Source of the DNA: Butyrivibrio sp. M55
GTDB taxonomy: Bacteria; Bacillota; Clostridia; Lachnospirales; Lachnospiraceae
Direction of reading: 5' to 3'
Assembly: GCF_900116865.1 (NCBI RefSeq)
Contig: NZ_FPCD01000002.1
Location: forward strand, 124,001 to 188,000
DNA length: 64,000 bases
Below are positions 42,311 through 50,515 of this stretch, piece by piece; the stretch's first letter is position 1; every line of letters begins with the position of its first letter. Below the pieces are notes generated by a model, which had not been told where the DNA came from, searched no databases, and worked only from the letters and a program-made list of their open reading frames with translations. The translations under genes were made by a program, and so were the position numbers.

Positions 42311-43078
42311 ATGAATACAACGATTTTTTTGCTGGAAGACGATGATGCCATAGGTATGGGGCTTAAGTATTCGCTTGAGAAGGAAGGCTACGTGGTTGCG
42401 CATGCAACAACATGCGAAGAAGCGCGAAATAACTGGAAGCCCGATGAGTATGGACTCGCCATCCTTGATATAAACCTGCCCGATGGAAACGGCTACGATA
42501 TTTGCAAGATGATTAAGAAGAGCGGCAATGTTCCTGTGATATTTCTGACTGCATCCGATGCGGAAGTAAATGTAGTCATGGGACTTGAACTTGGCGCGGA
42601 CGATTATATATGCAAACCATTCAGAGTAAACGAGCTCATGGCGAGGATTAGAGCGGTTCTTCGAAGAAGCAGTGCTACGAATGCCAATAATCAAGGTGAC
42701 AGCGGCCAAAGCGATAACACACAAAACAGCAATCCGGCGTTGAGAACAACAACCACCATGGCCACAGTAAAACTTGCCAACATCACCATATATACAAATG
42801 AAGCAAAAGTCACAAGACTAAAAAGTGGCACCGAAACCGAAGAAACAATCGAGCTCACAGCTCTTGAGTACAGACTTCTCCTTGCTTTTTGCAACAACAG
42901 AGGAATAGTTCTTTCAAGGAAATCACTTTTGGAAGACATGTGGGATGTCAGCGGCGATTTCGTGAACGACAACACACTCACGGTCTATATAAAGAGACTC
43001 CGTGACAAGATAGAAGAAGATCCGACAAATCCGCAGATCATTAAGACTGTTCGCGGACTCGGATATATTGTGATGTAA
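42311..43078 (+). CDS. OmpR/PhoB-family response regulator
   Basis: A 255-residue regulator. Receiver domain: FLLEDDDAIGMGLKYSLEKE, phospho-Asp in AILDINLPDGNGYD, Lys in DDYICKPFRV. The DNA-binding domain ends in FVNDNTLTVYIKRLRDKIEE and TVRGLGYIVM. Between them is an unusually long Asn/Gln/Ser/Thr-rich linker (residues about 122-150), perhaps flexible. ATG 42311 follows GGTAGGAG. Its stop TAA overlaps the kinase ATG (TAATG), giving translational coupling. Confidence 0.92.
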   Translation: MNTTIFLLEDDDAIGMGLKYSLEKEGYVVAHATTCEEARNNWKPDEYGLAILDINLPDGNGYDICKMIKKSGNVPVIFLTASDAEVNVVMGLELGADDYICKPFRVNELMARIRAVLRRSSATNANNQGDSGQSDNTQNSNPALRTTTTMATVKLANITIYTNEAKVTRLKSGTETEETIELTALEYRLLLAFCNNRGIVLSRKSLLEDMWDVSGDFVNDNTLTVYIKRLRDKIEEDPTNPQIIKTVRGLGYIVM

Positions 43079-43161
43079 TGGACCACAAACCCCGTCCCCA
43101 AGAGACCAAACCATGCTTAATGGACCACAAACCCCGTCCCCAAGAGACCAAAAACATGCTA
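43078..43161 (+). repeat. 42-bp tandem duplication at the kinase start
   Basis: Copies at 43078-43119 and 43120-43161 are identical over their first 33 bases and differ only in the last nine (ccatgctta against aacatgcta). The unit has a GC-rich, C-run-rich composition (ACCCCGTCCCCAAGAGACC) unlike the neighbouring AT-rich DNA and recalls short interspersed GGGGACGG-type repeats of Firmicutes. Confidence 0.85.
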
Positions 43162-44154
43162 AAAAATAAAGACTTCCGAAACTTAATACTCCTAGGTTTT
43201 GCAGGCACATTGATATTTTCACTATGTGCCTATATTTTTGCCGGCATAAAAGCCGTATTCTTAATTCTTATCTTTGGCGTGGCGCTCACAGCCTATTTTG
43301 CCCATATAACCAAAAAGCGCTATGAAGCATTGGAGCGCCTTAACGACTATCTGACACTTGTACTTGCAGGAGGAACGCTTCCTGAGACAGAAGAGCAGGA
43401 AGAAGGCGAAGTTTCAATACTTAGGACTAATATATACAAGGCAGCTTCAATTCTGAGTTTCCAGAATGAACTTTTGAAAAAAGACAAGGTAAGACTTGCC
43501 GATGCCATCGCGGATATCAGTCACCAGCTCAAAACGCCGCTCACATCAATGATGGTCATGAACGACCTGTTAAAGAGTGAGGACGATCCCGCAAAGAGAG
43601 AAGAGTTCCTTGCGACGCAGAGTAACCAGCTTGACAGGATGAACTGGCTGGTACAGACACTTCTTAAGTTGTCGAAACTTGACGCCGGAACAATAGAGTT
43701 AAAAAAAGAGGCAATCACAGCAAAAGACCTCATAGAATCTGCCCTCAAGCCCTTTGAAATTCAGATGGAGTTAAAAGATATTGAAACTAAAGTCGAAAGC
43801 ACCGACATAACGCTTAATTGCGATATCAACTGGACTCTTGAAGCAATAAGGAACATCATAAAGAATTGCTTTGAGCACATGGAGGCAGGCGGAAGACTCG
43901 AAATAGAGACATCGGATACAAATCTTTTTTCACAGATAAAGATAAAAGATACAGGCTGCGGAATAGCTAAGGAAGACCTCCCACACATATTTAAGCGCTT
44001 TTACAAGGGGAAGAATTCCGGAAAAGACAGTGTAGGCATAGGTCTTGCTCTTTCAAAAGCGATAATGGAAGACCAGCACGGCGAAATTCGTGTAAGTAGC
44101 ACCGAAGGCGTGGGAACGACGTTTGAGATACGCTTTTACAAGACAATAATCTGA
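43078..44154 (+). CDS. Sensor histidine kinase with duplicated N-terminal leader
   Basis: A 358-residue kinase if read from ATG 43078, which overlaps the regulator stop. Residues 1-28 are encoded by two copies of a 42-bp repeat (43078-43119 and 43120-43161), giving MDHKPRPQETK twice; the ordinary kinase begins at about Met27 (ATG 43156, MLKNKDFRNLILLGFAG). Two helices (NLILLGFAGTLIFSLCAYIF, AVFLILIFGVALTAYFA) are followed by a H-box IADISHQLKTPLTSMMVMN, N-box IRNIIKNCFEHMEAGG and G boxes IKDTGCGIAKEDLPHIFKRF, VGIGLALSKAIM. No external sensor domain. Stimulus unknown. Confidence 0.9.
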   Translation: MDHKPRPQETKPCLMDHKPRPQETKNMLKNKDFRNLILLGFAGTLIFSLCAYIFAGIKAVFLILIFGVALTAYFAHITKKRYEALERLNDYLTLVLAGGTLPETEEQEEGEVSILRTNIYKAASILSFQNELLKKDKVRLADAIADISHQLKTPLTSMMVMNDLLKSEDDPAKREEFLATQSNQLDRMNWLVQTLLKLSKLDAGTIELKKEAITAKDLIESALKPFEIQMELKDIETKVESTDITLNCDINWTLEAIRNIIKNCFEHMEAGGRLEIETSDTNLFSQIKIKDTGCGIAKEDLPHIFKRFYKGKNSGKDSVGIGLALSKAIMEDQHGEIRVSSTEGVGTTFEIRFYKTII

Positions 44155-44249
44155 CAAATTTCATTTTTGATGATAAAATAATAGAAGAAAAACTTTTTTT
44201 CGATGGTTCTCCGGAGGGAAATCATCCGGTAGTTGAAGTAAGTGTTTTT

Positions 44250-44471
44250 GTGGGGTATGATAAAAATAAGTATATTTATAAACTCATTCCCAAAGAAACA
44301 GTTGCTGTTTATTGTGCGAAAATCCTTATTTTATGCGAAAAAGGCCGTAATCAATCCAAAAAAGTGGATATTATATGCGATTTTGGCGTTGTAACTGAAA
44401 AAAGTAAGGAAATCAGCGATAAAGTATTTGATTTACTGGAAGAAGACGGGTATCATAATTATACATGTTAA
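44250..44471 (+). CDS. Small hypothetical protein, possibly a truncated gene
   Basis: From GTG 44250 a 73-residue product (starting MGYDKNKYIYKLIPKETVAV) is open, with no ribosome binding site nearby. The same frame stays open without stops back to the end of the kinase gene and reads protein-like (NFIFDDKIIEEKLFFDGSPE then GNHPVVEVSVFV), but no ATG, GTG or TTG is found there. So the true N-terminus is missing or uses a rare start, and the gene may be decayed. No domain recognised. Confidence 0.4.
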   Translation: MGYDKNKYIYKLIPKETVAVYCAKILILCEKGRNQSKKVDIICDFGVVTEKSKEISDKVFDLLEEDGYHNYTC

Positions 44472-44559
44472 GCTCTGATGATAGGATTGCCGAAATCTGT
44501 TGTTTTGAGCTATCCAGTGTAAAAACATTGGATAAAAATATTTTATAAAGGAAACTGAA

Positions 44560-45762
44560 ATGAGCAAAATCGCGATTTTTACAATGGGAACGCGTGGGGA
44601 TGTTCAGCTGTATATCTATTTGGCAAGGAAGCTGATAGAAGAAGGAATCGACACAATTATTGGAACACATCCGCACTGGAAGGATCTTGTCGAAGAGGCA
44701 GGAGTAAAATTTGTTCCCATAGGTTCCAATATAAATATTGAGAGAGAAATGGCTGCGATAAGAGGCAACGGTACCAATCCCATGAGTGCAATGAGGGAGC
44801 AGGAATTTGTTGCTGACTTCTTCCAAAATGCAACTCATGATATTTTGAATGCTTGCAAGGGAAGAGATATGGTTATTGTAGGCCATACTATGATTGGTGC
44901 TGTAGAAGCCGAGGCCTTAGGTATTCCCACGATAAATGTAACGCTTCAGAAAGAATCAATTCCCGAGAAACTCAGACAGCAGACCGTTTCAGAGAAGGTT
45001 CTGGAGAATTTTGGATCTAACAGGGCAATAAAACCCTTTAATAATTTGAGAAAAATATATGGTCTCAGACCAATTAAATCTGTAGATGAGCTCTTTTCAG
45101 ACAGGCTCAATCTTATGCCGATCAGCAGGACTGTTAATGACAGAAATCCTTACTGGGAAGCCAAGAACGTTGTTACAGGTTTTTGGTATGAAGATGATGT
45201 TGATTTTGTTCCCGATGAGAAGCTTAAGAACTTTATGGAAACAGGTGATAAGCCTGTAGTTCTGTCATTTGGTTCAATGTCCTATGAGGATGATGTTGTT
45301 GCTGATAAGCTTGATAAATTCATTAAGGCATTCGAAGCAACTGATACAAAGGTGATCATTCAGGGATTCCAGAAGAGTATAGCGACCAATTACAAGCTTC
45401 CTGACAGTATTATGTCATGCGGAGATGTTCCGCATAGCTGGTTATTTAGTCGTTCAAGATATGTTATTCATCATTGCGGCTTTGGCACTTGTGCTGCTTC
45501 CATGGTTTATGGGGTTCCGTCGATACCTATTCCGTACATGGCGGAGCATGTTAAGTATGCGATCAAGTTAAACGATCTCGGAATAGCGACCAAGATGGTA
45601 AAAGTTAGCAAAGTCAGCAAGAGAGCAATAATGGATGTGCTTGACGAAATGAATTCTTCATATTATTTCAAAAAAGAAAGAGCAGAGGAGATTTCTAAGA
45701 AAGTCAGAGCCGAGAATGGCTTGGATGACGCTGTACGACGTATAAAAGATGTTTTGCACTGA
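44560..45762 (+). CDS. GT-B fold glycosyltransferase (UGT/family 1-28 like)
   Basis: A 400-residue enzyme. The N-terminal domain begins KIAIFTMGTRGDVQLYIYLA, the Gly-rich acceptor-side motif of sterol and antibiotic glycosyltransferases; the C-terminal domain has the donor-binding signature YVIHHCGFGTCAASMVYGVP followed by PYMAEHVKYAIKLNDLGIAT. It transfers a sugar from an NDP-sugar to a lipid or natural product. AAAGGAAAC precedes ATG. It is followed by a lipoprotein gene, with no biosynthetic cluster nearby; drug or lipid glycosylation is possible. Confidence 0.88.
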   Translation: MSKIAIFTMGTRGDVQLYIYLARKLIEEGIDTIIGTHPHWKDLVEEAGVKFVPIGSNINIEREMAAIRGNGTNPMSAMREQEFVADFFQNATHDILNACKGRDMVIVGHTMIGAVEAEALGIPTINVTLQKESIPEKLRQQTVSEKVLENFGSNRAIKPFNNLRKIYGLRPIKSVDELFSDRLNLMPISRTVNDRNPYWEAKNVVTGFWYEDDVDFVPDEKLKNFMETGDKPVVLSFGSMSYEDDVVADKLDKFIKAFEATDTKVIIQGFQKSIATNYKLPDSIMSCGDVPHSWLFSRSRYVIHHCGFGTCAASMVYGVPSIPIPYMAEHVKYAIKLNDLGIATKMVKVSKVSKRAIMDVLDEMNSSYYFKKERAEEISKKVRAENGLDDAVRRIKDVLH

Positions 45763-45790
45763 TGGGCCGATTTGTTTCTAGGGGGTCGGA

Positions 45791-46387
45791 ATGAAATGTA
45801 GTAAAGTAATTTTGACATCAGTTATTTCCGCGATGCTAGTTTGTGGATGCGCGGGTAAATCCGATTCTTCGGACGACGATATGTATTCATTTGAGAATGC
45901 ATTGGTAGTTGGGGAAGAGGAAACAGAAGAAACAGAGGAAGCGGAGGAAGACTCTTCAGTCAGAGTGGTTTCGCAGCGAGATCTTAACGGAACAGGTAAA
46001 GGTGGCAGCCTGTCATCGGATTACATTGTAGAAAAAGATATTCCTTCTTTGTATGCCAAAAGAAAATCCGTCTCCAAGGCCAAGAATTTTGAAGGTGATT
46101 GGCAGAGAATAGAAATTGAGAATTCCGCAGGTGATATTGAGATAAGTGATCAGACCAAAGAAGGTTTTTCATTTGAAGGATTTTTTATCTATACCGTAAA
46201 TACCGGAGATTGTTCAGGTACAGCGTATTTTGTATCGGAGGATACGGCGATAGCATGTGTTGATGAGGCTTCGGAAGCATATGTGGCATTCCATAAAGTT
46301 GGCAGTTCAATGTACGTATCGCATACGGGTGAACTTCCGGATATGGGAAGTGATGTTACGCCGGATGGAGAATATATAAGTAATTAA
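45791..46387 (+). CDS. Putative lipoprotein of unknown function
   Basis: A 198-residue exported protein. The signal peptide ends MLVCGCAG with the lipobox Cys near residue 20. Residues 22-58 are Ser/Asp then Glu-rich (EEETEETEEAEED), and residues 85-195 form a compact region (FEGDWQRIEIENSAGDIEIS, FFIYTVNTGDCSGTAYFVSE) with an alternating strand pattern, perhaps a lipocalin-like beta-barrel. No family recognised. A GGGGGTCGG site lies before the ATG. It ends at a bidirectional terminator shared with the convergent chemoreceptor. Confidence 0.7.
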   Translation: MKCSKVILTSVISAMLVCGCAGKSDSSDDDMYSFENALVVGEEETEETEEAEEDSSVRVVSQRDLNGTGKGGSLSSDYIVEKDIPSLYAKRKSVSKAKNFEGDWQRIEIENSAGDIEISDQTKEGFSFEGFFIYTVNTGDCSGTAYFVSEDTAIACVDEASEAYVAFHKVGSSMYVSHTGELPDMGSDVTPDGEYISN

Positions 46388-46390
46388 GAA

Positions 46391-46425
46391 AAAAGACAAG
46401 GTCCAAAAACCTTGTCTTTTCTATA
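46391..46425. terminator. Bidirectional terminator between convergent genes
   Basis: AAAAGACAAGG (46391-46401) pairs perfectly with CCTTGTCTTTT (46410-46420); A-run on one side and T-run on the other serve both strands. Confidence 0.88.
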
Positions 46426-46432
46426 AGTCTTA

Positions 46433-48187
46433 TTATTCTTCGGAGGAAGAGAAGCGGTTAACTTCTTCCTGAAGACGTTCAGATACTTCTCTGTTACTCT
46501 CGGAATCATCGTGAATTGTAGTGATGGAAGCAAGGATTCCGGTAGTGCTCTCTGTTGCATCTGAAACTCCTGTTGTACAGTCGCTGATAACGTGTGAGAT
46601 GTTGTCAATCTGTTCTGCCATTTCACCGATTGTGTTGTTAAGAACAACAGTGTTTTCGTTTACCGACTTAAGCACCTGGTTGATATCCTCTGCGTCCTGA
46701 TAGTACTGCTGTGCAACATCTTCAAATTCATCGTAGTCCGCAAGTACCGATTCGCTTACATATGTGAGCATCTCGTTTGAATCTTTTGCAAGTGATTCAA
46801 CTGCGGAAATAACCTGATTACTGATTTCCTGAATGGAGTTTGCGGTATCTTTACTGTGCTCGGCAAGTTGTCTGATCTCATCTGCAACAACCGCAAATCC
46901 TTTTCCTGCATCGCCTGCTCTTGCAGCTTCTATGGATGCGTTGAGAGCAAGGAGGTTGGTCTGCGAAGCGATTGAGAGGATATCTTCGGTAAGAGTCTGA
47001 ATCTGTGCAACGTTTTTACTGTCTTCGATAGAGCTCTCAAGCCCGTCCTTTATGGAAGAAACCATCTCGTTTGTGGAATTTCTCTTCTTTTCGGTGTTTT
47101 CGCGGATTACTGTTGCATGATCTTTGATATCCGATACGCGCTGGTTACCGGCTGCAACCTGATCGGATACCTGTCCGACAGCGGTATTTACATCTTTTGC
47201 TCCGTTATTAAGAGAAATAAGTGTATTGTTTGCGGTCTCCATACTTGCCGTAAGTTCTTCCATAACCGCGGATACGTTGCTGACATCTTCTTTGGAAGTG
47301 TTGACCAGACCGACAGTGTTTTCAACAGATGAATAAATATGCCCCGATTCGGATTTGATCTTTACGATAATATCCTGCAGGGTTGTAAGGAAATTGTTTA
47401 TTCCTGAAACAAGTACTCCGACTTCGTCTGTCGAGGTGTTTTCTATACGACGTGAAAGATTCGCATTTCCCGCATTCATGGCGGAAAGTATTTCGTCAAG
47501 TTCTTTTGAAGCTGAGCGCAAAGGAGAAATTGTCTTGTTTACGACATAAACTCCGATTACAGCTACGATTGTTGAAAGAATGGAACCAATTATAATAGAT
47601 TTATGAACGCTTTTCTCAGCCGCTTTTAAGGTTGCGGTGTTTTTATCTACGAGAACCTGAAGCTGTTCTTTCATAAGAGTGACATTATCCTCGTATGTAA
47701 GTATTGCTTCGTGGCAGTTTGCAAAATAAAGGTCATAGGATTCTGAGTATTGTTTTGAGTAGAACATTGTTTCCATTTCTTTATATGTGGAAAGGAAAAG
47801 ACTTCCTGCTGAATACATTGTATTGTATTCCGAGGTGAAATCGGGATCATTTACTTTTTGAACCTGCACACCCAGATCGTCAAGGGCAGCTTGCAATGCT
47901 TCCTGCTCAGGTTTGCCGGGATCTACCATTGATGCAACACCTTCGTCGGTATCCATAGCGCCTGTGGGAGCCATAGCCTGGACAAGGAAGAATCTTTTTA
48001 CTAGATTCTGCAGATTGGTGTTGGCGTCTCCAAAGTCTCGTTCAATTGACAGATATGTACCAGACATGGTATTTGCCGCATCTACGGCGTCCTGGAAACT
48101 GATTGCAATAAGAACTACGCCTATGATCATGACTAAGGCTAAAAGGAAGAAACATGAAAGAATTTTGGTTCTAAGACTTTTAATCAT
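46433..48187 (-). CDS. Methyl-accepting chemotaxis protein
   Basis: A 584-residue chemoreceptor. A membrane helix near residues 8-30 ([20 protein letters not shown]), an extracellular four-helix-bundle domain of about 160 residues, a second helix near 195-215 ([20 protein letters not shown]), a HAMP domain ([17 protein letters not shown]) and a long signalling coiled coil whose hairpin tip reads [20 protein letters not shown]. This tip binds CheA/CheW. Ends [10 protein letters not shown], without a NWETF-type tether. GGAGGC precedes the start on the reverse strand. Monocistronic; the ligand is unknown. Confidence 0.95.
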   Translation of the reverse strand: MIKSLRTKILSCFFLLALVMIIGVVLIAISFQDAVDAANTMSGTYLSIERDFGDANTNLQNLVKRFFLVQAMAPTGAMDTDEGVASMVDPGKPEQEALQAALDDLGVQVQKVNDPDFTSEYNTMYSAGSLFLSTYKEMETMFYSKQYSESYDLYFANCHEAILTYEDNVTLMKEQLQVLVDKNTATLKAAEKSVHKSIIIGSILSTIVAVIGVYVVNKTISPLRSASKELDEILSAMNAGNANLSRRIENTSTDEVGVLVSGINNFLTTLQDIIVKIKSESGHIYSSVENTVGLVNTSKEDVSNVSAVMEELTASMETANNTLISLNNGAKDVNTAVGQVSDQVAAGNQRVSDIKDHATVIRENTEKKRNSTNEMVSSIKDGLESSIEDSKNVAQIQTLTEDILSIASQTNLLALNASIEAARAGDAGKGFAVVADEIRQLAEHSKDTANSIQEISNQVISAVESLAKDSNEMLTYVSESVLADYDEFEDVAQQYYQDAEDINQVLKSVNENTVVLNNTIGEMAEQIDNISHVISDCTTGVSDATESTTGILASITTIHDDSESNREVSERLQEEVNRFSSSEE

Positions 48188-48480
48188 ATGATGCCTCCTT
48201 GAAGGGGGTGCGACTTTATGTTGTTATAATTCCACATTATCATCGTTTTTTTGTGATATCAATAGATGTAAAAGTAATTTTTGTTTTTTTTAATTGTTTT
48301 ATTATTTGTACAGATTTGGGGCATATACCCGAGAAGAGAAAGATGCCGCAAAACCACTATTTGCGCTATATGCAACCGCCGGTTGACAAATTTCAAAGTA
48401 GACTTTATAGATAGCAACCATACTTTTTTGTAATCTTGACCCATAACAAACAACCGAAAAAAATTTTGGAGGAAAAGAAA

Positions 48481-49461
48481 ATGATTTTAGCGGATAAGAT
48501 TATCAATGAAAGAAAAAAACTTGGTTTATCTCAGGAAGAACTTGCAGATAAACTTGAAGTATCAAGACAGGCTGTTTCAAAATGGGAAAGTGCACAGTCG
48601 ACACCCGATCTTAACAGAATACTTATGATGTCTAAGATCTTTGGCGTCAGCACGGATTACTTATTAAAGGATGATATCGAGCAGACCGGAGAAGGCGAGC
48701 TTATGGAATATGAGGGAGATTACAGCCCCAAAAAGCTTGTGACAATGGAAACTGCAACATCATATATAGATGCGGTGGAGAGAACCAATCCACTTATAGC
48801 GCTTGGCGTATCTCTCTGCATAGCATCACCTGTTGTGATGATGGCACTCTCAACTCTCAGTCAATATGGCTTGTGCCCCGATAATATTGCAGGTGTTGGC
48901 GGAATAGTGATTTTTTTGTTCATGGTAGCTGCAGGTGTCTTTATCTTTATAACAACAGATAAAGACCTTAAGCCTTTTGAGTATCTTGAAAAAGAGGAGA
49001 TTGACACTGCTTACGGCGTAGACGGCATGCTCAGGGAAAAAAAATCCCGCTTTGAAAAGAAAAAGAGCAGCTTTATCGCAATCGGTGTTATTATGTGCAT
49101 CCTTAGCTGTGTACCGCTTCTTGCAACAAGTATGATGAATCCCGGCGGAGAACTTACAAGTCTTATGGTAGGCGTGCTTTTTATCATGGTATCTGTCGGT
49201 GTAAATATGATAATAAGAGGAAATGCGGTTGTTGATGCATGCAATAAGGTGCTTCAGGAAGAGGACTACACTCCGAGCGGAAAAAGACTTAATAAGATTA
49301 CAGGTAAGGTTGCAGCAATATACTGGCCTATAATCGTAGCTGTATTCCTTGGAGTCAGCTTTTTGACCGACAAGTGGGAAACAACATGGATCATCTGGCC
49401 CGTTGCAGCTATGCTCTTTGGAGCTATCGCAGGGATTATCAAGGCTGTGCGCGATAAGTAA
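48481..49461 (+). CDS. XRE-family regulator with membrane domain
   Basis: A 326-residue protein. HTH at residues 1-65: IINERKKLGLSQEELADKLE, VSRQAVSKWESAQSTPDLNR, ILMMSKIFGVSTDYLLKDD. The rest has about six hydrophobic helices (for example LIALGVSLCIASPVVMMALS, IVIFLFMVAAGVFIFITTDK, FIAIGVIMCILSCVPLLATS). Such fusions are common in Firmicutes and are thought to sense envelope or membrane signals. ATG 48481 follows TTGGAGG; 240 bp of AT-rich spacer before it, with no clear promoter boxes noted, separates it from the chemoreceptor. A very long inverted repeat starts seven bases after the stop. Confidence 0.88.
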   Translation: MILADKIINERKKLGLSQEELADKLEVSRQAVSKWESAQSTPDLNRILMMSKIFGVSTDYLLKDDIEQTGEGELMEYEGDYSPKKLVTMETATSYIDAVERTNPLIALGVSLCIASPVVMMALSTLSQYGLCPDNIAGVGGIVIFLFMVAAGVFIFITTDKDLKPFEYLEKEEIDTAYGVDGMLREKKSRFEKKKSSFIAIGVIMCILSCVPLLATSMMNPGGELTSLMVGVLFIMVSVGVNMIIRGNAVVDACNKVLQEEDYTPSGKRLNKITGKVAAIYWPIIVAVFLGVSFLTDKWETTWIIWPVAAMLFGAIAGIIKAVRDK

Positions 49462-49467
49462 AAGGGG

Positions 49468-49725
49468 GAAGTACTGCCGTATCCTGCGTAGGCTGACGGG
49501 TATATTGCCGATTTTTTAGTGGGTTCGTATTTTGATATTCATGGCATAAAAAAGCAGAACTGTTTGTTCCTCGCTCCAAACTCGCCCATAAATGGGCTCA
49601 GACAGGTGGAGCGAAAGCGGAACAAGCAGTTCTACTTTTTTATACTCATGAATATGGCAAAATACTCACATACTAAAAAATCAGCAATATACCCTTCCAG
49701 CCTGCGCAGGATACGGCAGTACTTC
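49468..49725. repeat. Very long imperfect inverted repeat (arms of about 111 and 119 nt)
   Basis: The left arm (49468-49578) and the reverse complement of the right arm (49607-49725) align along their whole length with a few substitutions and short gaps; the outer 21 bases are identical. Several differences keep G-U pairs in RNA from the + strand (at GCGTAGG/GCGCAGG and ACTGTTTG/ACTGCTTG). The 28-base loop has its own 6-bp stem, GCCCAT (49584-49589) with ATGGGC (49592-49597). Short open frames across it read through the stem and look non-coding. It could be a MITE-like element, a structured RNA or a giant terminator. Confidence 0.9.
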
Positions 49726-49770
49726 TTCTGAGTGCAATAATGGGTAGTTGCTTTTCTTATATAGAAAAAA

Positions 49771-49788
49771 GCTTTGCTATGGATATGA
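49771..49788 (+). repeat. Dispersed intergenic repeat, copy 3
   Basis: Core GCTTTGCTATGGATATGA, preceded by TTATATAGAAAAAA and followed by ATGCAAAAAGTTGCGGAATGTTG, which echoes the flank of copy 2. The spacer continues to 49986 with nothing else recognised. Confidence 0.55.
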
Positions 49789-49986
49789 ATAAAAATGCAA
49801 AAAGTTGCGGAATGTTGTAAGAATTGCTTTTCTGAGGGGAATTGGTATGGTAGCATATTAATATAACGTAGAATAATTATCATAAATGCGAGAGTTGTGA
49901 TTGGAAATGCCGGGGGCGGGCAGGATGCTATGGCTATCTGAGGGGCTTCTCGTATAACAACTTAAACTTACATGAGGAGGATTCGT

Positions 49987-50514
49987 ATGAGAGTATGTAA
50001 CAGATGTGGAGCGATGGTTGAAGATGGGATTGCTATATGTCCGAGTTGTCAGACTCCGCTTACGGGGAATGAGCAGGTGGTTTCGCAGCCGATGATGGGG
50101 AATGGTGCTTATCAGAATGTTCAGGCAGAGCCAAGGCTTGGAACTAAGTGGGCAGATTTCCTTGGATATTTTGCGCTGTGGCTTGGCGGACTTGCCAATG
50201 TTGTTTCAGGACTTGGCTGTTTTGCGCTGACCGGAGTGTCTTCTGCATATACGGTGCTTGCGATTCTCTTCTTAATAACAGGCGCCATCGACTTTATTGC
50301 AGCAATCAAGATTATTAAGAGAAAAAGCGATGCAAGAAAGTTTGTGCTTATCGCATATTCACTAGTTGTGGTGGTTAATCTGATTGCTATCGCGTTTGCG
50401 CTTTCATCGAATGGTGAAATTACAACTATGGTTGCAAGCACGGTTGTCGGTGTGATCATGATCTTTGTAAATAATATTTATTTCAAGAACAGAGAAAATA
50501 TATTTGTAAATTAA
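49987..50514 (+). CDS. Zinc-ribbon membrane protein
   Basis: A 175-residue protein. Residues 3-23 form a zinc ribbon, CNRCGAMVEDGIAICPSCQ (two Cys-x2-Cys pairs). After a Gly/Gln/Asn linker come four membrane helices (FLGYFALWLGGLANVVSGLG, AYTVLAILFLITGAIDFIAA, FVLIAYSLVVVVNLIAIAFA, TMVASTVVGVIMIFVNNIYF). Similar zinc-ribbon/DUF proteins are common in Lachnospiraceae, with no known function. GAGGAGG before ATG 49987 fixes the start over the earlier in-frame ATG at 49972. Confidence 0.85.
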   Translation: MRVCNRCGAMVEDGIAICPSCQTPLTGNEQVVSQPMMGNGAYQNVQAEPRLGTKWADFLGYFALWLGGLANVVSGLGCFALTGVSSAYTVLAILFLITGAIDFIAAIKIIKRKSDARKFVLIAYSLVVVVNLIAIAFALSSNGEITTMVASTVVGVIMIFVNNIYFKNRENIFVN

Positions 50515-50515
50515 A

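Noticed and set aside
42182..42724. 180-codon reverse-strand frame at the start of the response regulator gene
   Set aside because: It is antisense to a clear receiver domain and starts inside it; composition is not protein-like.
49468..49725. Insertion sequence with terminal inverted repeats
   Set aside because: There is no room for a transposase in the 28-base loop; only a non-autonomous element could fit, so it is listed as a repeat.
49519..49731. 70-codon frame across the long inverted repeat, and a reverse-strand frame at 49632-49883
   Set aside because: Both read through the hairpin arms; the protein has no recognisable feature and the base-paired structure explains the sequence better.
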